DNA from: Exophiala sp. HKRS030
Lineage: Eukaryota; Ascomycota; Eurotiomycetes; Chaetothyriales; Herpotrichiellaceae
Assembly (NCBI GenBank): GCA_023897205.1
Contig: JAHWDD010000001.1
Location: 7,812,001-7,876,000 of the forward strand
Direction: 5' to 3'
Length of the DNA: 64,000 nt
Notes under the pieces: model-generated
Seen by the model: only the letters and a program-made list of their open reading frames with translations
What the model was told of the DNA's origin: nothing
Database searches by the model: none
Part shown: piece by piece, positions 1-12,000 of the stretch
Layout: the number at the start of each line of letters is the position of its first letter
How positions within the stretch are numbered: the first letter of the stretch is position 1
Translations under genes and position numbers: made by a program

Positions 1-3000
1 CTGTCACGTCTTCCATGATCTCTTCATCTTGAGCAGCACCACCAGGCTCTTCTTCATCTGACTCTACCTCCGCATCTGTGTCATCGCCATCAACTGACTT
101 ATTTGTGTGTTCCCCATCCACTTCTTCAACCTTTTCCGTCTCATCTGGTGCACCTTCGATGTCTGACAGGTCGTCCATGCCATCATCGGAGAGTTCATCT
201 TTATCAGCCTTATCGTCACCAACAAAGTCAAGCTCTTCTGGTAGGTCCAGGGCATTTTCATCTTCCACATGCGGATCCATGTTTTCGGCTTCAGGCCGCT
301 CAATGCCTTCACCTTCATCTTCTTCAACTTCCTCCTCGCCTTCAACGCCTTCCATATCTTCAACATCCTCCGTTTCTCCTTCGGCAGCAGTTTGATCGTC
401 TGATTTGGTCCCCTTTGCTTTGTCGTTCTTCAACTCCTTGCCTTCTCCTGAATCCTTCTTCATGTCGTCCCACATTTTCTCGTCTACCGCAGTCGGGTCA
501 AGATCATCCACAGAACCTGTCTCTTCATCAATGTCATCACCTTCTTCACCATCAGACCGATCGTCCTCGCCATCGTCAGACTTTTGCTCCTCGTTGTCCC
601 CAGTCTGGCCTTGAAGTTCATCATTCCCCATATCGACAGCATCCTCCGCATTTTCCATCTCACCGTCTTCTTCTTTTTCACCCTGTTCTGCTTGAGCGAG
701 CTCTGAGAGATCCTCATCATCCCCAACATCTTTGCTGATGTCCTCAGCTCCTTCACCATCCCCAAGCCCTGTCCCACTCTCGAGCTTTCCTGATTGCTCT
801 TCCGCATCAGCGGATTTAGACGGTCTGCAGAACCCTTCGCTGGCTAGACTGGTGAAGGATCTTGCAAGTTGAATAGCAAGCTTACATGTTTCCGAGTGAC
901 TTGCCGTCTGTCGTCGCACAACATGGTCACAAACGCTGTAGTATTGTGTAATAATGGGTGCAGCCACTTGTACCAGGGCTATAGCAATACTGAAGTCTTC
1001 TGGCTTTACGCAGTGGAGATCGTCAAGCAGACTCTGGACGGCATCACCAACAGTGTTGAAATGGAGGGACTTGATGGTCTGATCAAAGGCTTTGTCCGAC
1101 TTTACGAGCCAGCCACCATCTTCGACGGACGACGAAAATCCTTTGTGCAGGGTTGGAAGATCTTGGAGAGCCACAAACACCTGGTTGATGCTATCCCTGA
1201 GACGTTTGTCGAATTCTTGTACACCCAACATGGAAATCCCGTTCCGTACTCCATTTTGAGTTGACGGTATTTGGGTAGTCCAAGGCACAAGCTTGGAGAG
1301 CAAGGCTGCGATACGCGGTTCTTGGTCTTGCCAGGTCGAGATTATGTCTTTGAGTTCAGCCAGCTCCTTCAAGCACTCTCCGTAAAGTTTCTGGGCATTA
1401 GTGGTAGTAAGTCCTAGTGGTAGTTCCGATTGTTCACTAAATTCCTTGCTGATGACTTGAAGACTATCACGACTTTGCTGAAGATCATGTAGTAGCTTGC
1501 TGATATCCAGGTTGGCGTGCTGCGCTTGGAAAGAAAGGATCCTGGTGGACAATGCAATCATCTCCGACAACCACGTGATGTGTTGATTCATTTTCTCATA
1601 TTGGCTGATTGACAGGTCTCCAAATGAGATACTGGCAATAGACTCATCTGCCAGGGCCTTCAAGGACACCACCGTATCAGAAAGCTTGGATAGATGTCGT
1701 TGGGTCCGTCCGATACTATTGCGTTGATTGATAGTGACAGATAGTAACCCTTCCAATAGGCCAAGACTTCGATTGATTTCACCATCTGTGAGATCGTCCG
1801 AATGATTCGCTTGTGATGCACGTGAAGTTGACATTGCATCGAGCAATTCATGGAAGATGTCGCTCGAGGATACATCAGTTGGTGATAAAGCGAGGACCCG
1901 AGCAGCCGAAGATTGCTTTTCAAGCTCTGAAGTTGGCAAGTTTCTTCTGATTCCCATGTTTGTGACCGCCTTCACTGTATCTGTGAACAATCGACGCTTT
2001 CTTTCCTGTAAATGACGCACGGCGGCCTCGTTGTCATCAGTTGATGTGGCAGGAGTCTGACTCTTTAGTTCTTTGATGCTTTCAATGAGGTCTTCGCGAA
2101 ATGACGCAAGCTCGAGTTGAAGGTCAAAGTCGACATGAACGGATTCATAGAGTCGCTGGATACTCTTCGCAGCACCGATCGAATCGGTTAGTCGTTCGGG
2201 TCTGGTGGCCCAATCCAATAATTTCTCAGCACATATGGTCCTTGCAGCTGCGACCAACGAATCTCTGGACCACGACTCCGTAGAGTTCTGCCACAGATCA
2301 GATGACCCTTGAAGAGAGAACTCAAGGTTAGGTGCCTTGAAGATGGTAACTGGTTGGTTCAAAAGAGTGCGATACTTCTTGACAACTCGGAAAAGTTTAA
2401 GATGAGATCGCCGTGCACTGTCACGAAGGGCTGTGACATTGGTATCTTTCCAACTAGCAAGTTGGACCTGCTCCTTGAGAGTCTTTTCGATATCAGCGCG
2501 ACTGGTGCGAAGGTATTCTTTGATACTTTGTTCGTATCTTCGGTAATGGTCTACCATGTTAGCCACACACATGTGAAGAGGGAGGAGCCATTGTTCGTGA
2601 TGTGCAAGGTCTGCCAGAGTTTTTCTAAGATCGTCGAGTAAGTTCAAACGTGAGGAATACTGTCCCAAAGTCGTAGTCCTAAGAAACTGTTCCAAAGTTT
2701 CAGAAAGCTCCACACAACATGGTTGCACGTCGGTCCCTGCAGGAATTCTGATTGTGTTGTAGACTATGGCTTCGTATGCCACAAAATACCATGCTTGGGC
2801 ATCATCCTCATGTCTTTTCTTCTCATTATCCAGCAGCCTTGACCAAGAAAGCAATTCTAATCGTCTCCAGCTTACTATCAAAGCAGTGAGCCTCTCCACA
2901 TGTTCAATGACAGACCACTCCCGACTGGCAACACTTTGCCATTGAGATATCATCTCGAAAAGCTTCTCCGCCGCGACCAGAAGCTTTGCGACTGGTTCCT

Positions 3001-6000
3001 TAAGGTTCAGTTGCATGATAGCTTGGCAAAACGAGAGTACATCGGCTGGAACGGCGTGTTCTGGCCACTTTTCTGCAATGGCATGGAACCTCGACTGCAC
3101 ATGCTTGACCAAATCGAACAATTTGACACTCTGGGTTGTATCGGAGTCGGTGTAGATGTTGAAAGCTGTAGATTGTGTACGGCCTTGGAGACTGGAGAGG
3201 GTTTTCTCCATTAGCAAGGATGCCGCAGGCAATGCGTCGAGGAACGAAAAGTTACTAGTGCTGACTTCATCTTCATCCAACTTGGACATAGTCTCCATAG
3301 AATCAAGGAGGTATTCATAGATGGCATCTTGTGAGTCCTGAGTTTTGTAGAACTTTTGATGTAGACTAGCAACCTGAATCGCTGTGGTCCGAGCATCGTT
3401 CCGTTGCTCCAAGGATTTCTCCTGAACAGACTCACGTTCAAAATCAGGGAAGATATCGAGCATCTCGCGAGCCTCTATTTCCTCGTCTTTCTCGCCATCA
3501 CCTCGATAGGCATAGTATCGAGATTGAACTTCAGAATCGGCCTGATCTCGACGTAGCTGGGCTTTCCATTGAATGTAGAAAATGTCGACAACATTGACCA
3601 AGCTTTGGACGAAGAAAGTACGTGTTGGACCATGGGAGGAATATACACTTGTTGCAAGACCAGCATGCCGCAACCACTGTAATCTGCCAGTATGGCCATA
3701 TGTTGTATTGACAGGGTCCGGCCAATATTGCAGATTTTCAGGTGAGGGAGCTAGTAGAGGTGTATGCCTGGCCAACTCCTGACCAAATGTTCCAGCTTTG
3801 GGATGAGGTAGCGACATCCTCATCTCCAAGCCTTGCAGAAGAATCTGCGTGAACCAGGTGATTGGTTTAATGAAGTCGTCATATGCTCTGTCAACCTTCT
3901 TCAGTCGGTCAATAATCGACCGCAGGTTCACTGCATGTCGCTGCGCTGCATTTGGGCTGAGCCACTCATCCAGGGGAGTTTCCCTAGCCAGCAAATGGGA
4001 TATCTTGACAAGTACATCTTGGATTTGAGGCAGTCCTGTGACTTTGGGTCTGAAAACCGACGGTGGAGGAGGACGTTGACCAATACCTGCAAGCTCGTCT
4101 TCAAGAATGCGAATCACGAGACTTGTGTGCTGGCCGAAGGCATGTTGGTGGAATTGTCTCTGCCCTACAATCCTTGAATCAAGTTCCTCTCTTCGACAAT
4201 CATATAACTCAACCGAGAGTTGCGCTTGAACTGAGGGATCAAGCGGTTTCTCCGGCGCCATCATCCTAAGTCCTGAAATCGCGAGGCTGATCAGGCAGAC
4301 TCTTAGTTGCTCGAGATCAAAGCCCTCTGGATTATTGAGCATCAGCAGAACGTGGTAGATGTGATTGATATACTCTGAGCGGAAATTCTTCTCATTCGCA
4401 CCAGCCGCGACAACTTCTTCCCGTGGTATTTGGCCAATCTCTCGAATGTCGAGCTCACCACCTGCTGAGAAGCATGCTTTCGCTCGTGGAGAAAGCAGGT
4501 CAAAGTGAGCTCTCATGATTGCCACGACAACATTGCGCACATCATTACTGAGGGCCAGTATCGCATTAACAGAATCAGGTGTGCGAGATGATGTTATATT
4601 TACAAGACAAGACAGCTCTTCCTTTACATATTCAAGCATGCCCAGTGGTTGACTTTCGATTGATATTAGCTGACGACAGAGGCGTGATGCAATCCGGCTG
4701 TCATCGGTGAGGATGACAGAATCGATAGAGGCCAGTCGTGCAAGTGAGTTTGGTGCTGAAGACTGATCAATAGGATTGGGTAGTTGCAATCTCGCAGCAG
4801 GACTAAACATTGCCAATCCTTCCCACTCATGTATTTGATCTGTGCGAGTTTGTAACCGAATGTTCTGATAAACATAGTCGAAGATTGGTCCAAAATGCTC
4901 TTTGAACGGTATTTTATTGAGAATTTGCTGTTCGAGATTTGCCACAGCCTGAGACAGAGCCTCGAACGCGACTTCTGGATGTTCAGTAGTTGTGATCGAA
5001 GAATAGGCGCCGACTAGTTTCGACCGCACAGCCGAAAGCGAGTCTCGTGATTGTGTCAGATATAGGCAGATTTCATCGAAACGAATAATAAGATCTTCCA
5101 GTCCAATCTGGACAAGAAGCTGGATTTCTGTTGTCGCTGTAATTGGCCTCAAAGTTTCCCAGAGAATCTGAAGCGAAAACCCTGTTTCGAGCGCTTGCGC
5201 ACTCTCTTCCTGGAGTGATTCCATGGCCTTGCTGAAGGAGGAGGCTAGCTGGCGCGACGAAAGTGTGCTAACATTGGACAGCAGCGATACTGAAATCTGC
5301 ATTCCGAGGTTCAGGTACCCAGAAGCTAGTGAAAATTCAACACTCTTCTGGCCAAACAATCGAATCAGCTGCTGAATGAAGGTGAGAACTCGTTCTGTGT
5401 TATCAAGAAGTTGGAAATCAACATTTTCTCTCCATTCGGTGTCCAAGGAACGCTGAATTTGGGATGCGACATATTTGACGAATGTACCCAGGGTCGCCGG
5501 CGGGCCAGCGATGCCGTTCTCTGCAGCAATGGCAGACTTTTGAAGTACAGTCTGAGCCTTCCCAGGTAGCGAGCGACCGATTTTGACAGCAGTGCGCAGG
5601 TCGGCGAAAATGCACGCAACCCGTCTCTTAGTATACCACACCCTGGTGAACAGGTCTGGAGTAGGATATCCAGTAGTCTTGATAATCTTCATTGCATACG
5701 GTTCGTTAAGGGTTAGCAATTGAGCGTGATGCTCTGACATGTAATCTGTACCTGTCAATGAGTTGCTCTGTGTCCCAACAGGCGTTGCTGAAAGTGAATG
5801 TGTCTCTGCCAGCTCATTCAACAACATGTAGGAATCATGATGAACAGGCAGTAAATCGGATTTCGATCTAAGCATCACTGCTTCCGAAGCGGAAAGATTA
5901 TCAAAGCATGCTTCAATCACTTTCGGTGTATTCATGAGATCGGCATCACACAGGTATCTTAGGCGACTGATCATTGCATCAGCAGGATATTGAAGTAATG

Positions 6001-9000
6001 GCACAATTTCGTCGCTCGTGACAATGGTCGGAAGGAAGATCTCTAGCGACCGATTGCGCATTGCACGAGAGAGCTCACCATAGCGTGGGTCAGTCGTGAG
6101 AAAGATCCGGAAATCTGGATGTGGCTCGATGGTCCGATCACCACCCTGGCTTTCGTGCTGCTCGCTGACGACCAATTTACCACCAGGCTCGAGTAGTGAA
6201 TTCAGTCGATCGAGAACGGCAGGATTGCACAAATTGGCATTGTCCAGGACGAGCCAAAACCCTCTCTCGACTGCATCCACGAGAAGGCCATCATTCCAAA
6301 CAAATGTGGATCTGGCTTCTTTGCTTTGTCGGATGATCTCTGCAAGCGCAACCTCGAGAGCAGACAACTTCGGCACATGACTAGACATAGCAGAAAGCAC
6401 TGTCTGAAACTCTCCGATGTCGAATTTCCTTGAGGCGAGGAATGACCATGTCTTGAGCACTTCTTCGTACAGGGAATCAGTCACTGTATCTGGTATATTT
6501 GAAAGAAAATGTGATAGGATTGTTATTGCATCCTCCCAAATCTTGCTGATATCACGGTGGTGGTCAAATTGCTCGAATCCGCCAACCAGGTCGATTGTGT
6601 CAACATCAGCATTCATAGAGAACTCCACCATATGCGCGCCGGCAAGGGCTGCTAGATGACGGACAAGAGTTGTTTTTCCTGACCCAGATGCACCTGTCAG
6701 GACTATCGGCCATTTGTGATCAATAGCGGTAACCGCAGACTTGGCCGCCGAGAGGAGCGTGGGCGAAAGTATTTTGGGCGGCTCCTTTGCAGGTTGAAAC
6801 CAGCGATTCCTTGAAAGATGGGACAAGCCTACCTGAAGCGACGTGGTCGTGATATTATAGTAGAAACTTTCTGGCGAACACGGTGCGGACACTCCCAAAG
6901 AAGCCCCGGTTACAAGTGCTTTTTGTGCCTCGCTACGGAAGCGTCCCGTAACTATTGAACCGAAATGATACAGTGAATCAGTTGTCGGATATTGCTGACA
7001 TAGTTGCAACCATCGACTGACATCGCGGAGATTGAGCTCCCATGGACCACCCTGCCCGAAGATGGACTGTTGAGCGAGATCAGCCTCGACCGCGCACACC
7101 GTTTTAATTACTTTGCGAATGTTATCTTCTGTAACGCCAGGAAATTTTCGTCGAGAAATTTCGAGGAGGTCCGCCTCTCCGAACGAATCGGCATAGACAA
7201 CTGTGAACCTGTTGACGAAGGAAGCTGGTAAACCCTTGCGTCCACCACCTTGATGATGTGGGTTTTGTGCTGCGAACAACATGAAATCAGGATGGCACAA
7301 GAATGTCTTGTCTAGTTCCGCGATGTAAACTTCATGTCGATGGTCCAAGCATGCGTTCAATCCCTCTAGCACGGATTGTGATGCCAAATTCATTTCATCG
7401 AGAAGGACCCATCCCCCGGATTGCATTGCATTAAGCAATGGTCCATTTCTCCACGAGAACCTACCAACCTGTTCACTCTGCGAAGGAGCATCCGCACCAA
7501 ATAGATCCATGAGATCAGTCTGGTCAGAAAGGTTGATACGGGTCAAGTGTTTCCCGGATGCCTGAGCAAGTGCTGTGACTATAGCCGTCTTGCCCACTCC
7601 AGGACTTCCCTCGAGTAAAATCGGCCTGCTCATCTGCAAGGCGCGAACAATCCTCATAATATTTCGCAAAGTAGTCGGGGCCTCGAACACTAAATCCGGT
7701 GTGTTTCGCTGTGAAATATCAATCCGAGGGATTGAGAACGGGCCAACGTGTAGACGTTCTTGGGTTAACTTGAGTTCCGGCACCTCCTGTAGGATTCCCG
7801 GTACATCGACATCCACAAGTGATTGAAGGAACTTTGCACATTCATGTCTCGATTTTCTCACGTCGGTAGAACCTGATGAGATCATGCCAGCCGGACTGGC
7901 ACCAATAGAGTCGATAAACACCATAGCGGCACCATGTATGAAACTGATTTGTTTGCTGGGACTCGATAAGCAGTTTACAAAATCAACCCAGGCTAGCAAA
8001 TCACGTAGTGGAATCGAGGTTGAAGTGTTGCTGTAGAAGCGTTGTCGGAACCACACAGCAAATTGGATCATCATCTCAGCCATCTGCTGGCCCTCATACT
8101 TGAGCTTCTTTTGAATGATTGGCAGGATATCTGCTTCCTTCGATAAGGGGGGCACCCAAATTTCGGTCAGTCGATTTCGTAACGCAGCAGAAAGTTCGCG
8201 CTTTCCATAATCACCACCCGGGTTCATCGTGGCAAGGAATTGAAAATTAGGATCCGCGACGACCAGATTGTCGAAAGACCCTTTTTCTGCCAGCAAGATA
8301 GTTCGTGATGGTTCCAAGACGCTATTCAGGCGTTCAAGAACGGAGTCATCGGCAAGGGAAATTTCATCAAGCAGAAAGTGTTCGCCTGTTCGCATAGATC
8401 GAACTAAGCTACCATCGCTCCAGACAAAGAGTGACTGATAGGTCCCGATACTGAGTCGTAAGCGCTCGAAGAGTTCATGATTGTAATTCTGTTTGTCGAG
8501 ACTGGCAAAGCTGGCAACCACTTGCTCCGCTTGTTCATATGTATCCTCGCCGGCGGCCGGAACTGATCCTGCCAGCGATACCCAATCATCAATCACGGCT
8601 TGTGCGAGCTCCCCTCTGTTTCGAATTGGTCTTTGGGAGCCGATCAAATCCCCAGTTTCGGTATTAGTATGTGCATTATAGATGTTGAGTGGTCTTCCCA
8701 TAGCCTCAGCAATAGTTTGGCAGATCTGTGTCTTACCGCACCCAGTTTCACCGATGAGGAGAACCGGTTCGTTGTTCTTCAGTGCTTGGGTGACAAGGAC
8801 AAAGAGCCTCCTCATAGCATATGTCCAAACAATGTTGTTTCTGGCTTGAACAGAACTTGGAATAGCTGATAAACCGTACAGCACATCTTCATCAATTTTG
8901 ACCTTCATGGTCTCCTCAATCGTCTTCTTGACAACAATGCGTTCGGCTGAATCACGCACGCGTTCGGCTAGAAGCATGTACCCGTGATGTGCCAGGCTTT

Positions 9001-12000
9001 GGCGATCAGGCACAGGCCTTGCTGCCCAGCGAAACAAGTCTCGCAGAGTCGCAAAGCTATTTCTTTGTTCGAAAAGGCGGGATGATTGTCTTTGGAGTGA
9101 GAGTTTCTTGTACACAGCCACTATTTCTTTGCAGTACGTAGGAGCGATCTGTGACCTCTTCTCTAAAATCGTTCCCAGCTCATCCTCTGGGATGTCGTCG
9201 AAATGAAGTTCGAGAAATCGATTTCTGAAAGCCCGAGAAAGCCGTTTGCGTCCACCGTATAGACCGGCTGGGTTCTGCGTAGCGAAGAGCATGAAGTTGG
9301 GATGCGGGCGAACAATCTCTTGAGTTTCAGGTATCAATAACTCCCTATTGTCATCAAGCAGTCGGTTCAATGCTTCAAGCACGTCACTCGGAGCAAGATT
9401 CAGCTCATCAAGCACGATCCAGTGGCCTTGTCTGAGGGCATCAACCAGAACACCTTCCTTGTATAGCAGTCTGCCATCTGTATCTGACGCATAGCTACCA
9501 AGATATTCCTGAAGGTCGGTATGCTCATGGTTGTTTATTCGTACAAACTTATTCCCAGAAAGTTTTGCTAGGTATTCCACCATGCTTGTTTTGCCAGCTG
9601 ACGTTGGACCCTGTAGAAGGATCGGGAAACGTTGCATCGAAGCGGCCCTGGCGAGATTGAGAAGATTGCGTTCGACGGAGGCTGTTCGGATGTAGTGAGG
9701 CTGAAAATCTGGCGTCAGACGCCCCTTTTTAACAAGGTGATGTTTGAAGGCAATGAAGTCATCCTCATGAGGAAATTTGGGTTGCTGACTCCAGAAGGCC
9801 TTTTTGTTCTTGATGCTTGATAGTAGATGCTTCTCGACTACTGGCGAAGCAACAGCCTCAGACGCCCTGCTCAAGACTGTGAAAAAGCTCATGGCAAAAC
9901 CTTCGTACATAGCACGTCTGAGGCCATGGCTTGCGCCATGCTTCTGAACGTAGAGTAGGCAGCGAACAAGGGATCGTATGCTGAAATGCGGTATGTCGCC
10001 TGCCCCGTCTGTCAGCCGACGATCTTGGTTGAGCTCCCTGATGCCGAGATACACCCTTGCCAGGTCCAAGGCAGCTCGCTTGTCGCTAGCTAGCTGTGAT
10101 CCAAGATAGGCTCGAATTATTATCGTCAAGTCCTCGACATTATCATCCCCTGAATGTACATAAATCTCAGTAAAACGGGAACGCAATCCAGGTGGGAGGT
10201 CTTTCTTTCCAGCATCTGTAGCAGGATTCATGGCACCGAAAATGCGGAAATTGGGGTGTGCAACAACAGATGTGATGTTTCCAGCCTCGGCAAGAAGCAA
10301 AGTGGGCTTCCCGTCATCACCATTATTGAGTAGACTGACGATATAATCCAAGGTGTCGGATGTGGCCAGATTTATTTCATCCAATAACAGCCATTCTCCT
10401 TCACGAACAGCTTTCACAAGGCGACCCTCGACGAATGCAAAAGTATGGGTTTTGCCATCATGCTCAACATGTGCTTGTATTCTTCTAAAGTCATTCGCGA
10501 AATCAGCCCACCTTCGGCGTAGAGCATCATACTTTGGAGTCGCGAGTTTGCGCCGTTTACTGGTGTGCGACGTTCCATCAGGAGTAGACGGTTCGGACGA
10601 TGAGTTGAGAGAATCGGAAGCTAGTTGAATAGCCTCCTGCCAAAGTATGATCAGTCGAGCCCAATTTTGCTTTGCCACAGCTTTGGTGAGAGCCATCGTA
10701 AAGCTTTCGTTCCGTTTCGTGGAGAAGGTGTCTTCAAAAAGTGTATTGAAAGTTTCCACGGTCGGCATGACTAGAGATCTAGTCGTTACTGGTTTGAGAC
10801 CACCAAGGAGATCGCTCGCCTCGCTCTGCTGTGAAAGATTGACCACGGTGAGTTTCTGACCAACTAAACTTGCGATATGCTGGACCAGTGTGGTTTTGCC
10901 AACGCCTGTTTCTCCTACTAGAAGGCACGGTTCTGAAAAACTGATACCTGCCGAGATTCTCTCGAGTATTGTCTGCGCCTGAGTTGTAAGTGCAAATGGT
11001 GGAGAGTGATGTTGCCGGCGCCGCGCTGCTGTCTTGTTAAGGACGTTTCGCCCGATAGTGAGGCTGGCCGTGTTTTCCGAGATCGAAACAATGCCTTCTT
11101 CCAAGACGAAAATCGCTTGCTGCGGTGAAATGCCCATTTGCGAAGCAATCGCACTACCAACCATTTGATAACGGGGCAAATCGTTCAAGTATCCACCGTA
11201 ACAATCAATGGCGTCCTTGAAAATTTCAATCTTAGTAGCCTCTAACATTGCACCGGATATTTGCTTGGCTGTTTGAAGTCTGCGATGCACTCGCCTCGTC
11301 CATGTAAGCAGAGTGCGAAGCGAAGGAGACCAGCCTTGCAAACTCTTGAAATTGTCATCCTCTTTATACAAGGTCTGAACTTGCTGATGGACCTGCAGAA
11401 TTGTTGGGATATAAGGTTCGGCAGCGCTGTACCTCGAACGAAGGAGCAATTCTATCTCGACAGATTCATATGTCGCAATTTCGGCAGTGCACCAGATACG
11501 AGAGTTCATAAACCAGGAGCCACGCGAGCTCAAAATGTGGCTAGACCGGCCACCTGTTCTCAAAGTGGCAATAATGCGAAATCCATCCCTCGGCTTGATC
11601 GTTTCTTTCCGGTTCGGCAGGTAAAGCTCCCCAGATTCGAGAACAGGGCGCAAAACCCCCATCACCTCAGCTGGTGCACGATCAATATCCTCTATCAGCA
11701 CCCACCGACCCTGTTGAATGGCTTCCGTCAAAATACCAGCTTGCCACCTGAACGCTTCGCCATCAGAAGATGAAGTATAAATACCTATGAGGCTTTTGGC
11801 ATCGGTCTGTTCGTTAAGATGGAGTGTGACCATCGAAGAAACCTTGTTCAACAACCTAGCAGCTTCGTGAACGAGAGTGGTCTTTCCAGAACTACTTTGA
11901 CCACATATCAGAACTGGCTTCGACTGGAGCAGGCAAGAGCCAAGCTGCTGTAGGTTGCGCTTCGCCGTTGGTGTTTCCACGAAGATCGAGCTTGAGATTT

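Noticed and set aside
103..738. Open frames of 70-210 codons on both strands over the left end
   Set aside because: They are shadows of the Asp/Glu- and Ser-rich repeats at the C-terminal part of midasin; the true frame reads through all of this region on the minus strand.
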